DNA of 64,000 nt from Hyperoplus lanceolatus (taxonomy: Eukaryota > Chordata > Actinopteri > Uranoscopiformes > Ammodytidae), in assembly GCA_026929865.2 (NCBI GenBank), contig CM049413.1:14492001-14556000 (forward strand), read 5' to 3'. A program made the translations under genes and the position numbers. How positions within the stretch are numbered: the stretch's first letter is position 1; the number at the start of each line of letters is the position of its first letter. Positions 22,790 to 36,800 of this stretch are shown piece by piece. The notes under the pieces are model-generated. The model ran no database searches, was not told the origin of the DNA, and saw only the letters and a program-made list of their open reading frames with translations.

Positions 22790-23049
22790 CATTACTTTCT
22801 GTTTGTCTGAGCGGTGTTTTGGTGGCATTCTGTGTGAGGATTATTATACGGCCGTGTGTCTGTTTGCATGTGTGTTTTGTGCTTATGTGTGTACATGGCA
22901 TTGTGTGTTTGCATCCCATCAGCATGTGTTTGCATTTCCCGAAGGAGTAGTGGGGGGGAGAAGATGGGGGGGGGGGGGCTATCTTCTGGTGACAACAATG
23001 TACTCAGTCATTGAAATGCAGCAGGGGGCAAACACGGCCCAAACGTGAC

Positions 23050-25090
23050 CCTTTTCCCCCCTTCCTTTAAAGTAGCTCATGATCAAAAGTTGGTCCTGAG
23101 AGAAAGAGAGAGAAAACATAAGATGTAGAAATGTCTTTTCATAACTGTGTGCAGCATTTTCCCGCTAGGAATAATAATGTGGTTAAACTCTGCAGATTAA
23201 TCTCGGCTTTGCTCGTAAATCATGATACAGTCACCAGAACATGTGACGATTAAAGCAGTGGACAGATGGGAGTGGGATGTATCTGCATGAGACATAAGTG
23301 GGCTTTGCTTTGCATGTGTCAGTGTTCTGTATGTGAGTGTGTTTTCTGTTGACCTCCCTGTATAATGTATATGGGATCAGTTGTTAACCACCATATTGAT
23401 GGGAGAAATGTGGTTATTAAATGTATTTGACTATAACTTCTTGTCATTAATACATTGAAATGGCACCCTGTTATGAAAAAACTTTGTGGGCAATATCATA
23501 TGGCATCAATATATTATGCAGGTAATTTTTAGTGCAGGTCATGCTGCATGTTCATGGTTCTTACCTGCTCAGTTTTGCAGCTAATTTCACCACATTCTGT
23601 AATTTCCTGTTGCTGCTGGGAAGGTTGCTACTTCCCTTTGATCAGGAAGTGTGTAGCTAACTCGCTATATAATGGCCTTAATAGCTTAAAGTGTGACAAC
23701 AACATGGCAGTATGAACAGTGAGGTGTTCAGAGGTGTTTCTGTCATATAACTTGAAGTGATTTAAACATGGGGATGTAATTGCTTAAAGCTTTTGATGGT
23801 TTCTAAACTAGCGATTTGCTTCAGTGGTTTGGGTGGTGGTGAAAGCAGTTCACACAGTGTTTTGGCTTGTATAAGCCACAGTTTTGGGTCCTTGTTCAAA
23901 ATGGCCACCAAGATTAACATGCAAACACATATCACATAGCCTACTGTATTTCTAACACCAAATACCAAAAATATACCAAATAAATAAAAACTTTCCGTCC
24001 ACAGTACATGTGCTTCATGCATATTCAGACCCCTCCCGGTGTCCACATAATAGATGTGATGTCTCTGACTTGTATGGACTAGCTTCAGTGAAAATGAGTT
24101 TGTCTTCGGGTTCCTTCCCTTGTGCTTTGGCTTTAAAGGGAGGCGGTGGCAGGGGAGAGGAAGTCTGAAGGAAGAGTGATAATGAATTGACTTAAGGCCT
24201 AGTTTCTATTTTGGTTGGGAATAGGTTTGTGTTAATAGGTTGTGAGTCAGAGAAAGTGCACAGTGAAGACAGACTGAGGTACGGTGTGAGGAAGACATTT
24301 TGTGTCTCATTGTTTTTTTTTCAACTTTTTTTTATCTTCGAATGAATGAAAGGTCAAATAAAGACATGCCTACATGCTAATGTTATTTAGGACTGGATGG
24401 ATGCTTATGAATCACTATAAAGGTGGCTCCTGGGGGCGGTGCAAAACTTTAAAAATGTTGGAAAAACCTATTTCAAAGTCACAAAGTGGCCTCGTCTGTA
24501 CTTTGTCTTCTCTGCTAATGCTGAAAATGTTAGCGAGCTAACACGCTAAACTAATGTGGTGAACATGGCAAACATTGTAGCCAATAGATCATGCATTAAG
24601 CTCCAGGCACCGTAACTACAGCTTCCCAGAGCTGCTAGCATGATTATAGTCTCAAGTCTTGATAGTTTTTACATTTTGAGACCTTTGCATTGACATTACT
24701 TAATTCAAACGAAATAAAACATTACTTTTCCTGCGGGATTATCATAGCCTAAACCAATCTTTGAAACCTTTCAGGTCGTTTTAACAATATATATCACAGT
24801 TTTAAAATAATGTTCAGACTCCTTTAAATGCTATCCAACTGGAAAATACATTATTTTGGCTGTTTCACCAGCCAGATGATTTTCAATTCATTGGTGACTC
24901 AAAAACCAAACAAGGGTGATAGCATTCCAGAGCTTTCAAAGATCATGTGACATGATTGAAAGCTCCACAGCAGCTATACTGTTTGGACTTTGGCAGTGAG
25001 ACTGTCTGCAACTGTTTACCAGGTCAGGAATGAACTTTCAATCAAATTGATATAAATATTATAAAACTATCAATTGTGTTGATAAATCAA
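23050..25090. other. Non-coding interval, no feature recognised
   Basis: No splice-supported exon or transposon termini. Only short chance frames are present, for example on the minus strand at 23762-24046. Confidence 0.5.
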
Positions 25091-25095
25091 GCAAG

Positions 25096-27045
25096 GGCAT
25101 GTGTCATATCTTGCTGCTGTTGACAGGCTAACAAACCCTCCTGTGTCAGTAGCGTCTGAGCATCTTTCCACGAGGGCCTGCAATGAATTTGCCTCCTTCT
25201 TTACTGAGAAAATTCATAAAATAAGACAAGCTGTCACTGCATCAATACCAGGTTCAAGATATGTTTTATCTCTGTACCCATTTAAAACGAATTCAGATGT
25301 CATGACAGAGTTTTTTCTGATAAACAAGAAAAACCTGGATGACATTATACAACACCTGAACTCCTCCTCCTGTTGCCTTGACATTCTGCCCACAGGCTTC
25401 TTTAAAACTGTTTTTAGCTGTATGGCCTCAGATGTCCTAGAAATTGTCAATATGTCCCTTCGCACTGGTGTATTCCCACAGGCCCTGAAAACAGCTGTCA
25501 TCAAGCCACTCCTAAAAAAGAAAAATCTCGATACATCACTCATGAACAATTATAGGCCGATATCCAACCTACCATTTTTAAGCAAGATCATTGAAAAAGC
25601 TGTTCATCATCAGCTAAATAACTACTTAGCAATGAATAACTGCTTTGATGTATTTCAGTCAGGTTTTCAACAACACCACAGCACTGAGACTGCTCTGGTT
25701 AAGGTCCTCAATGACATCCACTTAAACACAAACAGTGGCAAAAGCTCTGTATTAGTTTTATTGGATCTCAGTGCTGCGTTCGACACAGTTGACCACAGCA
25801 TATTGCTAGATTGACTTGCAAACTGGGTTGGACTCTCTGAAACTGTGCTAAACTGGTTTGAATCATACTTAAAGGAAAGAGACTACTATGTGTCAATAGG
25901 CAATTTCACACCCGAGCGAACAAATATTACATGCGGGGTCCCCCAGGGTTCCATTCTTGGGCCTCTTCTGTTTAACATATACATGCTACCGCTAGCTCAG
26001 ATTATGAACAAAAACAAATTATGCTACCATAATTATGCAGACGACACACAAATTTACATAACCATATCACCAGGAGACTATAGTCCGATTCAAGCACTAA
26101 GTAAATGCATTGAACAAATCAATGACTGAATGTGCCAAAACTTTCTTCAATTAAACAGCGACAAAACTGAAGTAATTGTCTTTGGTGCCAGGGATGAACA
26201 ATCAAAAGTCAGCGCACAGCTTAAATCTGTTATGTTAGAAAGCACACACCAAGCTAGAAATCTTGGAGTAGTGATAGATTCCGACTTGAATTTCAAAAAA
26301 CACATTAAATCAATTACTAAGTCAGCCTACTACCACCTTAAAAATATATCGAGAATTAAAGGGCTAATATCTCAGCAGGACTTAGAAAAACTTGTCCATG
26401 CATTTATTTTTAGTAGACTTGACTACTGTAATAGTGTCTTTGCAGGCCTTCCTAAAAAATCAATCAGACAGCTTCAGCTAATTCAGAACGCTGCTGCTCG
26501 AGTCCTCACTAGGACCAAAAAAGTAGATCACATTACCCCAGTTCTTAGGTCTTTGCACTGGCTTCCTGTCACTCAAAGAATTGATTTTAAAATATTGATG
26601 ATGGTCTACAAAGCCTTAAATGGTTTAGGGCCAAAATATATTACTATGCTGATACGTTATGAGCCGCCCAGAGCCCTTAGGTCGCCTGGGACAGGTCTTT
26701 TAAAAGTCCCCAGAGCTAGGACTAAACAGAGAGAGGCGGCATTCAGCGTTTATGCGCCCAATGTCTGGAACGGACTGCCAGAGAGTCTGAGGTCCGCTAA
26801 GACTCTCAGCTCTTTTAAATCGGGTCTCAAAACGTTCTTGTTTCCCTTTTAACCTGTAATTTTTTTTTTTTTTTTTGTAAAATGTTTAAATTCTTTTATT
26901 TAAATGTTGTATTTTATCCATGTTTTAAATTTGTTCCTTTTTTTTGTATTTGTATTCTTTATTTGATTTTAACCCTGTGAAGCACCTTGAGTGGCCCTGT
27001 GCCTGAAATGTGCTCTATAAATAAAATTGCCTTGCCTTGCCTTTT
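25096..27045 (+). mobile_element. L2-type LINE, 5'-truncated
   Basis: The element carries the 3' part of a reverse transcriptase frame, an AT-rich 3' UTR with a poly-T run (26860-26876), and a 3' end reading AAATGTGCTCTATAAATAAA followed by a (TTGCC)n tail, the style of fish L2/CR1-group LINEs. The left edge is set where the coding similarity begins, about 25096. No clear target duplication was found, and the 5' endonuclease region is missing. Confidence 0.85.
25101..26852 (+). pseudogene. L2-type reverse transcriptase, two in-frame TGA codons
   Basis: A single reading frame runs from 25101 to 26852, broken only by TGA at 25812-25814 and 26127-26129. RT motifs appear in order: [54 protein letters not shown], then the catalytic YADDTQIY (about 26034), LNSDKTEVIVFG, and the conserved 3' block LDYCNSVFAGLPKKSI and VLRSLHWLPV. 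It would copy element RNA at a nicked target. The first stop replaces a position where Arg (CGA) is likely, the second a likely Trp (TGG). Both are single C-to-T or G-to-A changes, as expected from decay. No frameshift is seen, so it is comparatively young but inactive. Confidence 0.9.
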
Positions 27046-27365
27046 AAATGTGTTTGGCTGAACAGAAGGCCTGCAGTTTGTGTCACGTGTAAAATTTGCT
27101 CTGATGTGCAGCAGGTGGAATATTTCTAATTCCAGCTGGATTGAAGAAGGGATTCTGGAAATATCTTCAAAACAGCATGAAGTGATGTCAAACAACTGAG
27201 TTGCTCAGAATTTGGCTCATATTTTTTTCAAAAACCCAGATGCTTACTGCAGCTCTATGTCCTAAATGCCATTATCAATGCTAAAGTCCCAAATGTAAAT
27301 ACCATGATTATGAGAGGTAAAAACAAGAGCCTTACAGTGTCTGAACCTGCCCTTCTGCAGAGCAG

Positions 27366-27366
<1 letters not shown>

Positions 27367-27418
<52 letters not shown>
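27367..27418 (+). repeat. (GT)n microsatellite
   Basis: About 25 GT units. A second low-complexity CA-rich stretch follows at 27755-27978. Confidence 0.96.
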
Positions 27419-27420
<2 letters not shown>

Positions 27421-27989
27421 TCCGGCAGGCACAGTGGAGACTCTCAACAGCAGCAGACTATACCAGACGTTATCAGCTCTGCCGAGGCCCCCTCAATGTG
27501 GGCCAAGTGAAAAAATAGAGGGAGCAATCAGTGTGGTCCCATTCCTACTGAGCTGTGAAGGAATGACAAATATAGCCAGCCTCACATCTCACACGCCATG
27601 TCACGAAACACATTTTCTCACCCTTTGTGCATGTCCCTGCTGGCTGAAAATACAGAATCTAATTATTCCTTTTAATCAGCAGCCTCTCAAGCTGACTCAT
27701 TGGAGAGAGCCATACTGTGCATATGGACTCACTCCACTGACCCTCCCCGTACAGTACACAAACACACACATGCGCACACTTGCATACACAAGAGCTCTCC
27801 AAACAGCACATTCTCACTTCAGCTTTTCACAGGATGTTATGAAATCAGCACTGTTTCTGAAACTTGGCAGAGGTCGGTGGGAGTCCTCTCTCTCACCCAC
27901 CCACACACACACACTTCACCTGGCATTTACACACTCACTCACACACACACTCTCTCTTACACACATACACACGCACACATCCTCTTGCA

Positions 27990-28176
27990 GTGAGTTGAGG
28001 CTCAGCTCAGTCCAAGTCCTTTGCTACTCGAGGCCAGTAGCCTGCCGGTGATCGGACTGTCGCCTGAAGCGAAGAGGCCGTGCCGGCGTTGATTCAATTT
28101 TCCAGACCAGTCACTCTCTCTGAAGCTCCCATTAGTCAGCTGAGGGGAGAGAGGAGAAAGAAGAAGAGGACTAGTG
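27990..28176 (+). promoter_or_regulatory. Candidate 5' UTR/promoter region for the 28.2 kb exon
   Basis: After the CA-rich tract the sequence turns GC-richer, with a purine-rich leader (GGGGAGAGAGGAGAAAGAAG) directly before the ATG at 28177. No TATA box is evident. This is inferred from position only. Confidence 0.3.
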
Positions 28177-28255
28177 ATGGCTGTGACCGACATTGCTGAA
28201 GATGACCTGGAAGAAATGATGCGTGAGGAAGCGGAGGATGTCTTCTACGAGGACG
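28177..28255 (+). CDS. Candidate first coding exon of an unrecognised gene (26 codons, ends phase 1)
   Basis: An ATG with G at -3 and +4 opens a strongly acidic peptide starting MAVTDIAEDDLEEMMREEAE and ending VFYED plus one base. A GTAGGC donor follows at 28256. The acidic composition and clean donor look like a real N-terminal exon, but I do not recognise the protein. It ends in phase 1, the same as the candidate exon at 12796-12871, so the two could be alternative starts of one gene joined to a shared downstream exon. That is inference. Confidence 0.5.
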
Positions 28256-28559
28256 GTAGGCTTTGCCAAAGGGGTCAGTTAGTTGTTAAGTCTGAAAACC
28301 AGACGTGGGTTAACAGGTGAGCTGCAGAGCCTGAACCAGCTTTTACCAGGATAAGAGCAAGGTCACACTGGTTTGTTTGTGAACATGTGGATGTGATTGG
28401 GGTGAGGGAGAGGGTAAAAGTGGCAGTTGGTGCCAGAGGGAACTCTACAGCTGTGTAGGTGTGGTTGTTTTCTGCATGCTCGAATAGGCTCTGACAAAAA
28501 TGACCACCAACAATTGAAAGCTTCAGTATGGCTATGGCAGATTTTACATGCACTAGTTA

Positions 28560-31500
28560 TAATTATTAGTCAGTCAGTGTAATGAATCTTCCACTAATGA
28601 GAACTGTGTGCTTGTCGTCTCTGGTTCCCCCTTCGCAGGAGCTTTGTGCAGAGTTTGTTTATTGATTTTTCAACTTTAACCCTTTTTTAGAAAGCCGAGA
28701 GGAGCCGTTCCCTCTGCAGTGTGGGCGTTCTTGTATAACAGGCAGATGTTTTAAACCGAACATTATGCACCACAACGAAATCTTTTCAATATGTACTTTG
28801 AGCTAGTGTATTTTTTTAAACCAGCTGTAATCTAAGGAAGAGTGATGAGCAGTAGAGTTACAGCAGGATCTGACTGAAGACTATTTATGGTTATGAGAAA
28901 ATGGTGAAATGCAGTCAGGTTGTGTAATATTTGAATTGCAGCCCTTTAGAAAATATTTTCTGAGACTTCATAGAAGTAAGATTACAGTAAGATTAGTTTA
29001 AAATTGCCCTTCTATTACATGGTTGGACTCACAATGGACATTAAGAATCAATGCAACAGAACTAGAGGTATATTTTGTTATGTTTCACCTACCACGTAAA
29101 TGACCCACTATGCCAGTTGACTACTGTTAATTTGAGCAGTGTTTTAAAAGTGTATGGTAAGGTATAAAATCCATGCGCTATCACCGAAGGCTTACCTCAT
29201 GTAGATACACTGACTAGTGTTGTTGTAATTACTCGGAATTCCTCATGGGGGCAACAGAAGTTACGATGTTTCTTGCTAAGCTTAGCTGATTGGCTGCTAG
29301 CTGTAGCCTAAATAACCTTAGTTCCCGAAATTTCAAGTTTTGGGAAATTAGCTCATACTGTATGCACCCACTTCAGCCCCCACCCACCATCACATGCCCA
29401 GGGCTCTACAGGTGCTGTGCCACATTTGCTTTCGCTAATGCTCAAATGTGAAGTTGCACACCAACTGCTCCCATTGAAAGAGATATTAATATGATCTGCA
29501 GCAGCTTCGCTGATGACTAATGGACAGAGAGTAGGAGGATATTCCTAGATATTGCATCATTTGGTGTGTAATGTATGGTAATGCCCCCACTGACCTACTT
29601 TTGACTGAGATACACCAATGCTAATGTGTTTTTCCCTTTGAACAACACAGCCAGGAGGTGCGCAGTCAGATGACTCTCTGCTATAAAACCAGCCAATCGC
29701 TTCGCACAAATTTGTATAGAGGGTTGGCCAGCAGGCATCAGTGTGGTTTGCAGAATATGGATCACTTGTATTTTCAGTGCTAATGAGCTCTTTGGATTAG
29801 TAATGGAGATTATACTGTGTTGACTATTCCAGTGTTTCGTTCTTATTGGTGCCGAATACAAATATACCACCACTGGCCTATTTTCTTTCTTAATCATTAG
29901 TTTCATCATTAGAAGTGGATTTGCAAATCTTTGCAATTTTGTTCGCACAAAAATTTGAACACAGTGTTGAATGAATGCAGAGCTTATTATCAAGACGTTC
30001 GTTGTTGCGAAAGCCGTCTGTGGTGGTTCCAAACCTGGGGGTCTAGACTGTACAAAGGGTCACATAGGAGGCCCCCGGTTGTTTGTCAAAGGAAGAAATA
30101 CAAACAATTATGATAATTCTGGGGAGGACTTCTCTTATAGTCGCATATTTTATTGTAAAATACTGATGGTTTCATCTTTTCAGGCCTCGTAACCAAAACA
30201 GAGAAATTCAAACTTGAACTGAACTGCTCACAAGAAGCTAGAGACCATGCATAACACATCACAATTTGTATTGCTACAACTCCAAGCATACATGTGGCTC
30301 AGACTTCAGAGTTCCCGGAATAAAAAGGGAGTGTATCAGATGTCTTTGCCTTCATCTCTGCACTCCCAGAGACAAGGCTGTGCAAGGCATGGTTACTCTA
30401 GTTGCTGTGCTGTAGCAAAATGAATTATGAGAACCACTTTTAGCCTGGTGGCAGAAGTGTCGAAGTGCCTGAACAGCGCAGATACAAAGCCACATGATCA
30501 CCTCATCCACTCCCCTCCTCACTACCACTCTCAGTGAGTCCACTTCAGGTCATATGAATAAGCAAAAAGCCTATGTTAAGTTTGTACAGTGGGAACAATG
30601 TGTTGTAGCCTAATCCCCCACAACAGTCAGCGTCTACTTAGTCAAGTAGAGAGCAGTTACATTGCAGAAACTGCAACTCTCTATGCTGTGAGCACCAGAA
30701 ACAATATTTACATCTTTAGTTCAATTGCTCAGATACTCTAAAGGCAGCTTTGTTCTTAGTTTGATCAGTGTGCGTTATTGAGTGTGTCGAGCGTCTTTTG
30801 GACGAGTCTCACAAATTCAGAGGTTTGATGGCACCACAAAGTCTCAGCTCGGCCCTGCAAAATCACCTTTGCACAGACACACCCACATGACCTGAACCAT
30901 TCCATTCAGATCTCTCAGAACCGCAGCCACAGCCCTTACAGGGTTTTACCCACAAGTTAACACAACTCTGCTTTCTTCCCTTATCACCCTTTACCACATG
31001 TATACGCACTTGCACTGCCCCCTGTTTTGAATCATTTCTCAGAGGAACGTGGCTACACCAAATGAAACAAAGATATCAGTGAAAGTGCACAGCAGCTTCA
31101 TTCAGACCAAAATAGAGACAATGGATTCTTTAACTCACTCCTTAGTAGTAATTCAAAGGGCCTGATTTTGCTTTCGCTAATCTACTCGTGTGGTTTGCAG
31201 CGGAGTGGCAAACAGCGTGCCAAAAGAAAAACCACATGTGAGTAGTGTTACCCATGGGAGAGATGCAGTACTGGGGATTTAATGACAGAAAAAACAGAGT
31301 TGAGAATGAGATAAATGGCTGGACTCTAAATGACAGACGTGTTTGTTTGACTAACCGGGTCAGGCTTAAAAACATGACAAAGCAGCATTCAGTCACAAGC
31401 GAAGAGCTCCTGGAAATGCTTCAACTTTTACATAACACCGTCTAACAGGACTTGACTAACAGGAGGCTTTTCAGCACCTTGACTTTTATTTAGCCAAGAA

Positions 31501-32400
31501 ATAGATAATAAATAACCTTTCCTTTGACGTGCCAGTGCAGAGAGTCATAATGTGTTGCATGTTGGTGTTTTTGTTGTTGTTGTTGCAGTTTAATGTATGT
31601 GAAATTGATATCAATGTATGTTAATACGGTTTGTCACAACCGTAGTAACGTACATTTCAAGCTGTAGTGCTAGTTTAGGGAATGTTTTTTGTTGTGCAAT
31701 AGAATGGGTTTCCTGCCTTCCCCTGACTACCAATTACATGACAAAACCACTAATTGCTGGGATCAACAGCTATTGTTTGTTTGTTTTTTTTAAGTGAGGT
31801 TTGGTCAAAACTCAATCTGGCACAATGGCATTGTCAATCACTCAGAATTCCAGGGACTTCACCATATAAATCAATGTCCCTCGACAGTTTTAGGGAATGT
31901 AAATAAACCCTGAGGGGGGTGGGTGTATGTAATGCTGTGAGGTGATAACTCTACACCTGAATGGTGCTGAAGCTTTAATGTCGTGTTTTGACCTGCGCTC
32001 TTTAAGTCTCTGTACCAGAGCATGCCACAGGGCTTTCCTTTAATGTTCTCAGCTCAACAACACCTGAGATTTAAGGATTAAACATTTAAACCGGAGCATG
32101 CAAAGGCTGGCATGACACAACATGCTGCAGGCTTATTTTAATGGAGGCCTGTCACTTAAACACCCACTGATTTACCCAGCACAGTGGCTTTTCCGGCAGT
32201 AGGTGGTTGAAGAAGAAAGGCAGTATTCCTCTGGTAATCTAAGAAACAGGGCCTGTATGAGACAGGTTTAAACTGAGCTACATATACAGTATCACCTGAA
32301 CAGTTAGTTTAGTCAACTACTGGCTTATAGCTTTGTAACAAGGTCTTTCTTTACACATCATTAATAGTGTAACCATTCTTCTTAGATTCGTAGCGTTCTC
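28560..32400. other. Non-coding interval, probable intron
   Basis: Mostly single-copy-looking sequence. A short stretch near 30026-30077 (GGTTCCAAACCTGGGGGTCT) resembles a hAT end but has no partner. No exons were supported. Confidence 0.45.
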
Positions 32401-32411
32401 CGGTCACTTCT

Positions 32412-32619
32412 GGGTCCGTGTACGAAGTGTTATTTTGAATTAAGGGCCGAGTCCAAAGTGAAAGAAAGGAATATACCGCTTGTAATTTCGTTTTACCGTT
32501 TTCCAGCTGGAATGCAGAAACGAAAATTCCATCCGAATTTTCCTTTCTTGTTTTTTGGTACAAAACGAAAAACGAATATGACAGAACAAGGAAATGGGTG
32601 AACGGAGAGGTTTTATTTC
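32412..32619 (+). repeat. Left inverted-repeat arm, outer part
   Basis: Pairs in reverse complement with about 43309-43506. It is interrupted after 32619 by the Tol2-like hAT and continues at 37357. Confidence 0.85.
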
Positions 32620-33843
32620 CAGGGGTGTAAAGTAGCGAATTACATTTACTCGCGTTCCTGTAATTGAGTAGTTTTTTCGTGTAGCCTACTTGTAATTTTT
32701 TAAGTGATTTTTAAAACTTATACTTTTACTTTTACTTTGAGTATGTTTATTGTGAAGTATTGTACTTCGCTACATTTTATATCAACTGCGTTATTGAGTA
32801 AAAAAAAATAGATAGGCTAGGGAAAGGAGAGAAAAGAAAAGAAATATCGCGGGGGGCTTTTATTTTTACGGCACAATACCGGAAACTAACACAGTGAATG
32901 ATCGACAGGAGGAGAGAACCATGGACATATAAAGAACACATTGCGACTACATGATAACAACAAACATTGCTTCCCTTTATCATTAAAACAAAATAATCCT
33001 AGTTGAACTATCATTGTACCGCACGTGAAGACGTGATGGCTTTAAATGCAGCAAACCTTTCATCCAACCGTGCGATCGGCCCCTCCCTCACCTGATAGTT
33101 TAGCTTTCAGTTTAACAGTGCAGAGTAGGATGGAGACGGTGCGTGTTGCCGGGAGCTTTGAAAAACTTCCAGAAGACGACAGAAAGGCAGCCTTTGGTCG
33201 AAAAGAAAGGTAAAACTAATAGACTACAATAATGTGCTGCAAGATATATTACGCGCGGACACGCGAGTCAGATGACATACGCGACCGTGAGAGAGAGAGA
33301 GAAAAAAGGCATATGTGACCCAGCTGCACCTCAAAACATCACGACCAATTAGTTTACTCACTTTAAGTTGAATCCTAGTGGTCTATGACCAAGCAATAAA
33401 GGAATAAAAACACAGGAAGTTTAAAGCTCCTTGACTCTTGCCACCACAACAGGCATCAATTAAGAACACTGTAGCCTACAATGCAACTTGCTTATCCAGC
33501 CAGCTCCATGAGATATAAATAAAATATGCCCTCACATTCCTGCTAGCAAAAGACGTGCCCTATCAACAACATTTGCAACGGTTTATTTTGATTTTGACAC
33601 TTATTTAATTCAATGATTAAAAATATGTTTTACTAAGGCTATTTGCATTTTCCTTGTTTTCAGTTCAATTAGGATATGTTTAAAGTCAAAGGTCATGGTT
33701 TCAAATGTTAAATAAGTGCATGTTGCAGTTCTTAAATCAATGAATAATTGTCTATAATAATTGTGATTACACAATGTCAATCATGATTATGATTTTTGTA
33801 AAAATCGAGCAGCCTAACCTTGCAATGTCCATGGTTTAGATCA

Positions 33844-36800
33844 TCATCATCATCATCTTCAGCCGCTTATCCGAAATCGGGTCGCGGGGGCAGCAGCTTG
33901 AGCAGGGAACCCCAAACTTCTCTTTCCCGGGCCACTTCAACCAGCTCTGACTGGGGGAACCCGAGGCGTTCCCAGGCCAGCGTGGAAATATAATCTCTCC
34001 ACCTAGTCCTGGGTCTTCCCCGAGGCCTCCTCCCAGCTGGACGCTCCTGGAACACCTCCCTAGGGAGGCGCCCTGGGGGCATCCTTACCAGATGCCCGAA
34101 CCACCTCAACTGGCTCCTTTCAACGCAAAGGAGTAGCGGCTCTCACGAATGACTGAGCTTCTCACCCTATCTCTAAGGGAGACGCCAGCCACCCTCCTGA
34201 GAAAGCCCATTTCGGCCGCTTCTACCCGCGACCTCGTTCTTTTGGTCATTACCCAGCCTTCATGACCATAGGTGAGGGTAGGAACAAAGATCGCCCGGTA
34301 GATCGAAAGCTTTGCCTTACGACTCAGCTCTCTTTTCGTCACAACAGTGCGGTAAAGCGAGTGCAAAACCGCCCCTGCTGCTCCGATTCTACGGCCAATC
34401 TCACGCTCCATTGTTCCCTCACTCGCAAACAAGACCCCGAGGTACTTGAATTCCTTCACTTGGGGTAAGGACTCATTCCCTACCTGTAGTAGACAATCCA
34501 TCGGTTTCCTGCTGAGCACCATGGCCTCCGATTTAGAGGTGCTGATCCTCATCCCAACCGCTTCACACTCGGCTGCAAACCGATCCAATGAGAGCTGAAG
34601 GTCACAGGCCGATGATGCCATCAGAACCACATCATCCGCAAACAGCAGAGATGAGATCTTCAGACCACCAAACTGCAACCCCTCCCCACCACGGCTACGC
34701 CTTGATATCCTGTCCATAAATATCACAAACAGGATTGGTGATAAAGCGCAGCCCTGGCGGAGGCCAACCCCCACCGGAAACGAGTCTGACTTACTACCGA
34801 GAACCCGTACACAGCTCTCGCTTTGAGCGTACAGAGATTGGATGGCCCTGAGAAGAGACACCCTCACCCCATACTCCCGCAGCACCCCCCACAGTATCTC
34901 CCGGGGAACCCGGTCATAAGCCTTCTCCAGATCTACAAAACACATGTAGACTGGATGAGCAAACTCCCAAGCTCCCTCTAGGATCCTTGCGAGAGTGAAG
35001 AGCTGGTCTGTTGTTCCACGGCCAGGACGGAATCCGCATTGTTCCTCTTCAATCTGAGGTTCGACTATCGGCCGAACCCTCCTTTCCAGCACCTTGGAGT
35101 AGACTTTGCCGGGGAGGATGAGAGGAACACACTCTCTGGTCCCCCTTTTTAAAAATAGGAACCACCACCCCGGTCTGCCACTCCTTCGGCACTGTACCCG
35201 ACCTCCACGCAATGTTGAAGAGGCGTGTCATCCAAGACAGCCCCTCCACACCCATTGCTTTCAGCATTTCTGGACGGATCTCATCAACCCCCGGGGCTTT
35301 GCCACTGTGGAGTTGTTTGACTACCTCAGTGACTTCCACCAGGGAAATTGACGATGATCCCCCATCAGCCTCCAGCTCTGCCTCCAACATAGAGGGCGTG
35401 TTAGTCGGATTCAGGAGTTCCTCAAAGTGCTCTTTCCACCGACCGACTACCTCCTCAGTTGAGGTCAACAGCGTCCCATCCTTACTGTACACAGCTTGGA
35501 CGGTTCCCCGCTTCCCCCTCCTGAGGTGCCGGACGGTCTTCCAGAAACACTTTGGTGCCGACCGAAAGTCCTTCTCCATGGTTTCTCCGAACTTCTCCCA
35601 CACCCGCTGCTTTGCCTCTGACACGGCAGAAGCTGCAGCCCTTCAGGCCTGTCGGTACCTTGCAACTGCCTCAGGAGTCCCCCGAGATAACATATCCCGG
35701 AAGCACTCCTTCTTCAGTCGGACGGCTTCCCTGACCACCGAGGTCCACCACGGCGTTCGAGGGTTACCGCCCCTTGAGGCACCTAAGACCTTGAGACCAC
35801 AGCTGCCTGCCGCGGCTTCAGCAATGGAAGTTTTGAACATCGACCACTCGGGTTCAGTGCCCCCAACCTCCACAGGGATGCTAGAAAAGCTCTGCAGGAG
35901 GTGCGAATTAAAGATCTCTTGAACAGGGGCCTCCGCTAGACGTTCCCAGTTCACCCGCACTACCCGTTTGGGCTTACCAGGTCTGTCCAGAGTCTTCCCC
36001 CACCCTTTGACCCAACTCACAACCAGATGGTGATCAGTTGACAGCTCCGCCCCTCTCTTCACCCGAGTGTCCGAAACATGCGGCCTCAGATCAGATGATA
36101 CGATCACAAAATCGATCATCGACCTTCGGCCTAGGGCGCTCTGGTACCATGTACACTTATGAGCATCCTTATGTTCGAACATGGTGTTTGTTATAGACAA
36201 ACCATGACCAGCACAGAAGTCTAACAACAAACGACCACTCGGGTTCAGATCAGGGAGGCCGTTCCTCCCAATCACGCCTTTCCAGGTGTCTCCATCATTG
36301 CCCACATGCGCGTTAAAGTCTCCCAGCAGAACTATGGAGTCCCCTACCGGAGCCCCATGCAGGACTCCGTTCAGTGTCTCCAAGAAGGCCGAATACTCCG
36401 AACTGCTGTTTGGTGCATACGTACAAACAACAGTCAGAGTCTTCCCCCCCACAACCCGGAGGCGTAGGGAGGCGACCCTCTCGTCCACCGGGGTAAACTC
36501 CAACGTAGTAGCGCCCAGCCGGGGGCTCGTGAGTATCCCCACACCGGCCCGGCGCCTCACACCTTGGGCAACTCCAGAGAAGAATAGAGTCCAACCCCTG
36601 TCCAGAAGTACGGTTCCAGAGCCAAGACTGTGCGTGGAGGTAAGCCCCACCAGATCTAATTGGTAGCGCTCCACCTCCCGCACCAGTTCCGGCTCCTTCC
36701 CCCACAGCGAGGTGACGTTCCACGTCCCCAAAGCCAGCCTCTGCCGCCCGGGTCTGGTCCGTCGTGGTCCCCGCCCTTCAATGCCACCCTGTAAGCAGCG

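Noticed and set aside
27374..28051. 225-codon + strand frame
   Set aside because: Begins in (GT)n and ends in CA-rich DNA. Composition is low-complexity and it has no homology I recognise.
30026..30077. hAT-end-like GGTTCCAAACCTGGGGGTCT
   Set aside because: No matching inverted end or 8-bp duplication found, so too weak to call an element.
35212..35922. 236-codon + strand frame over the LINE
   Set aside because: Antisense shadow of the RTE-like reverse transcriptase/endonuclease, which carries the recognisable motifs on the minus strand.
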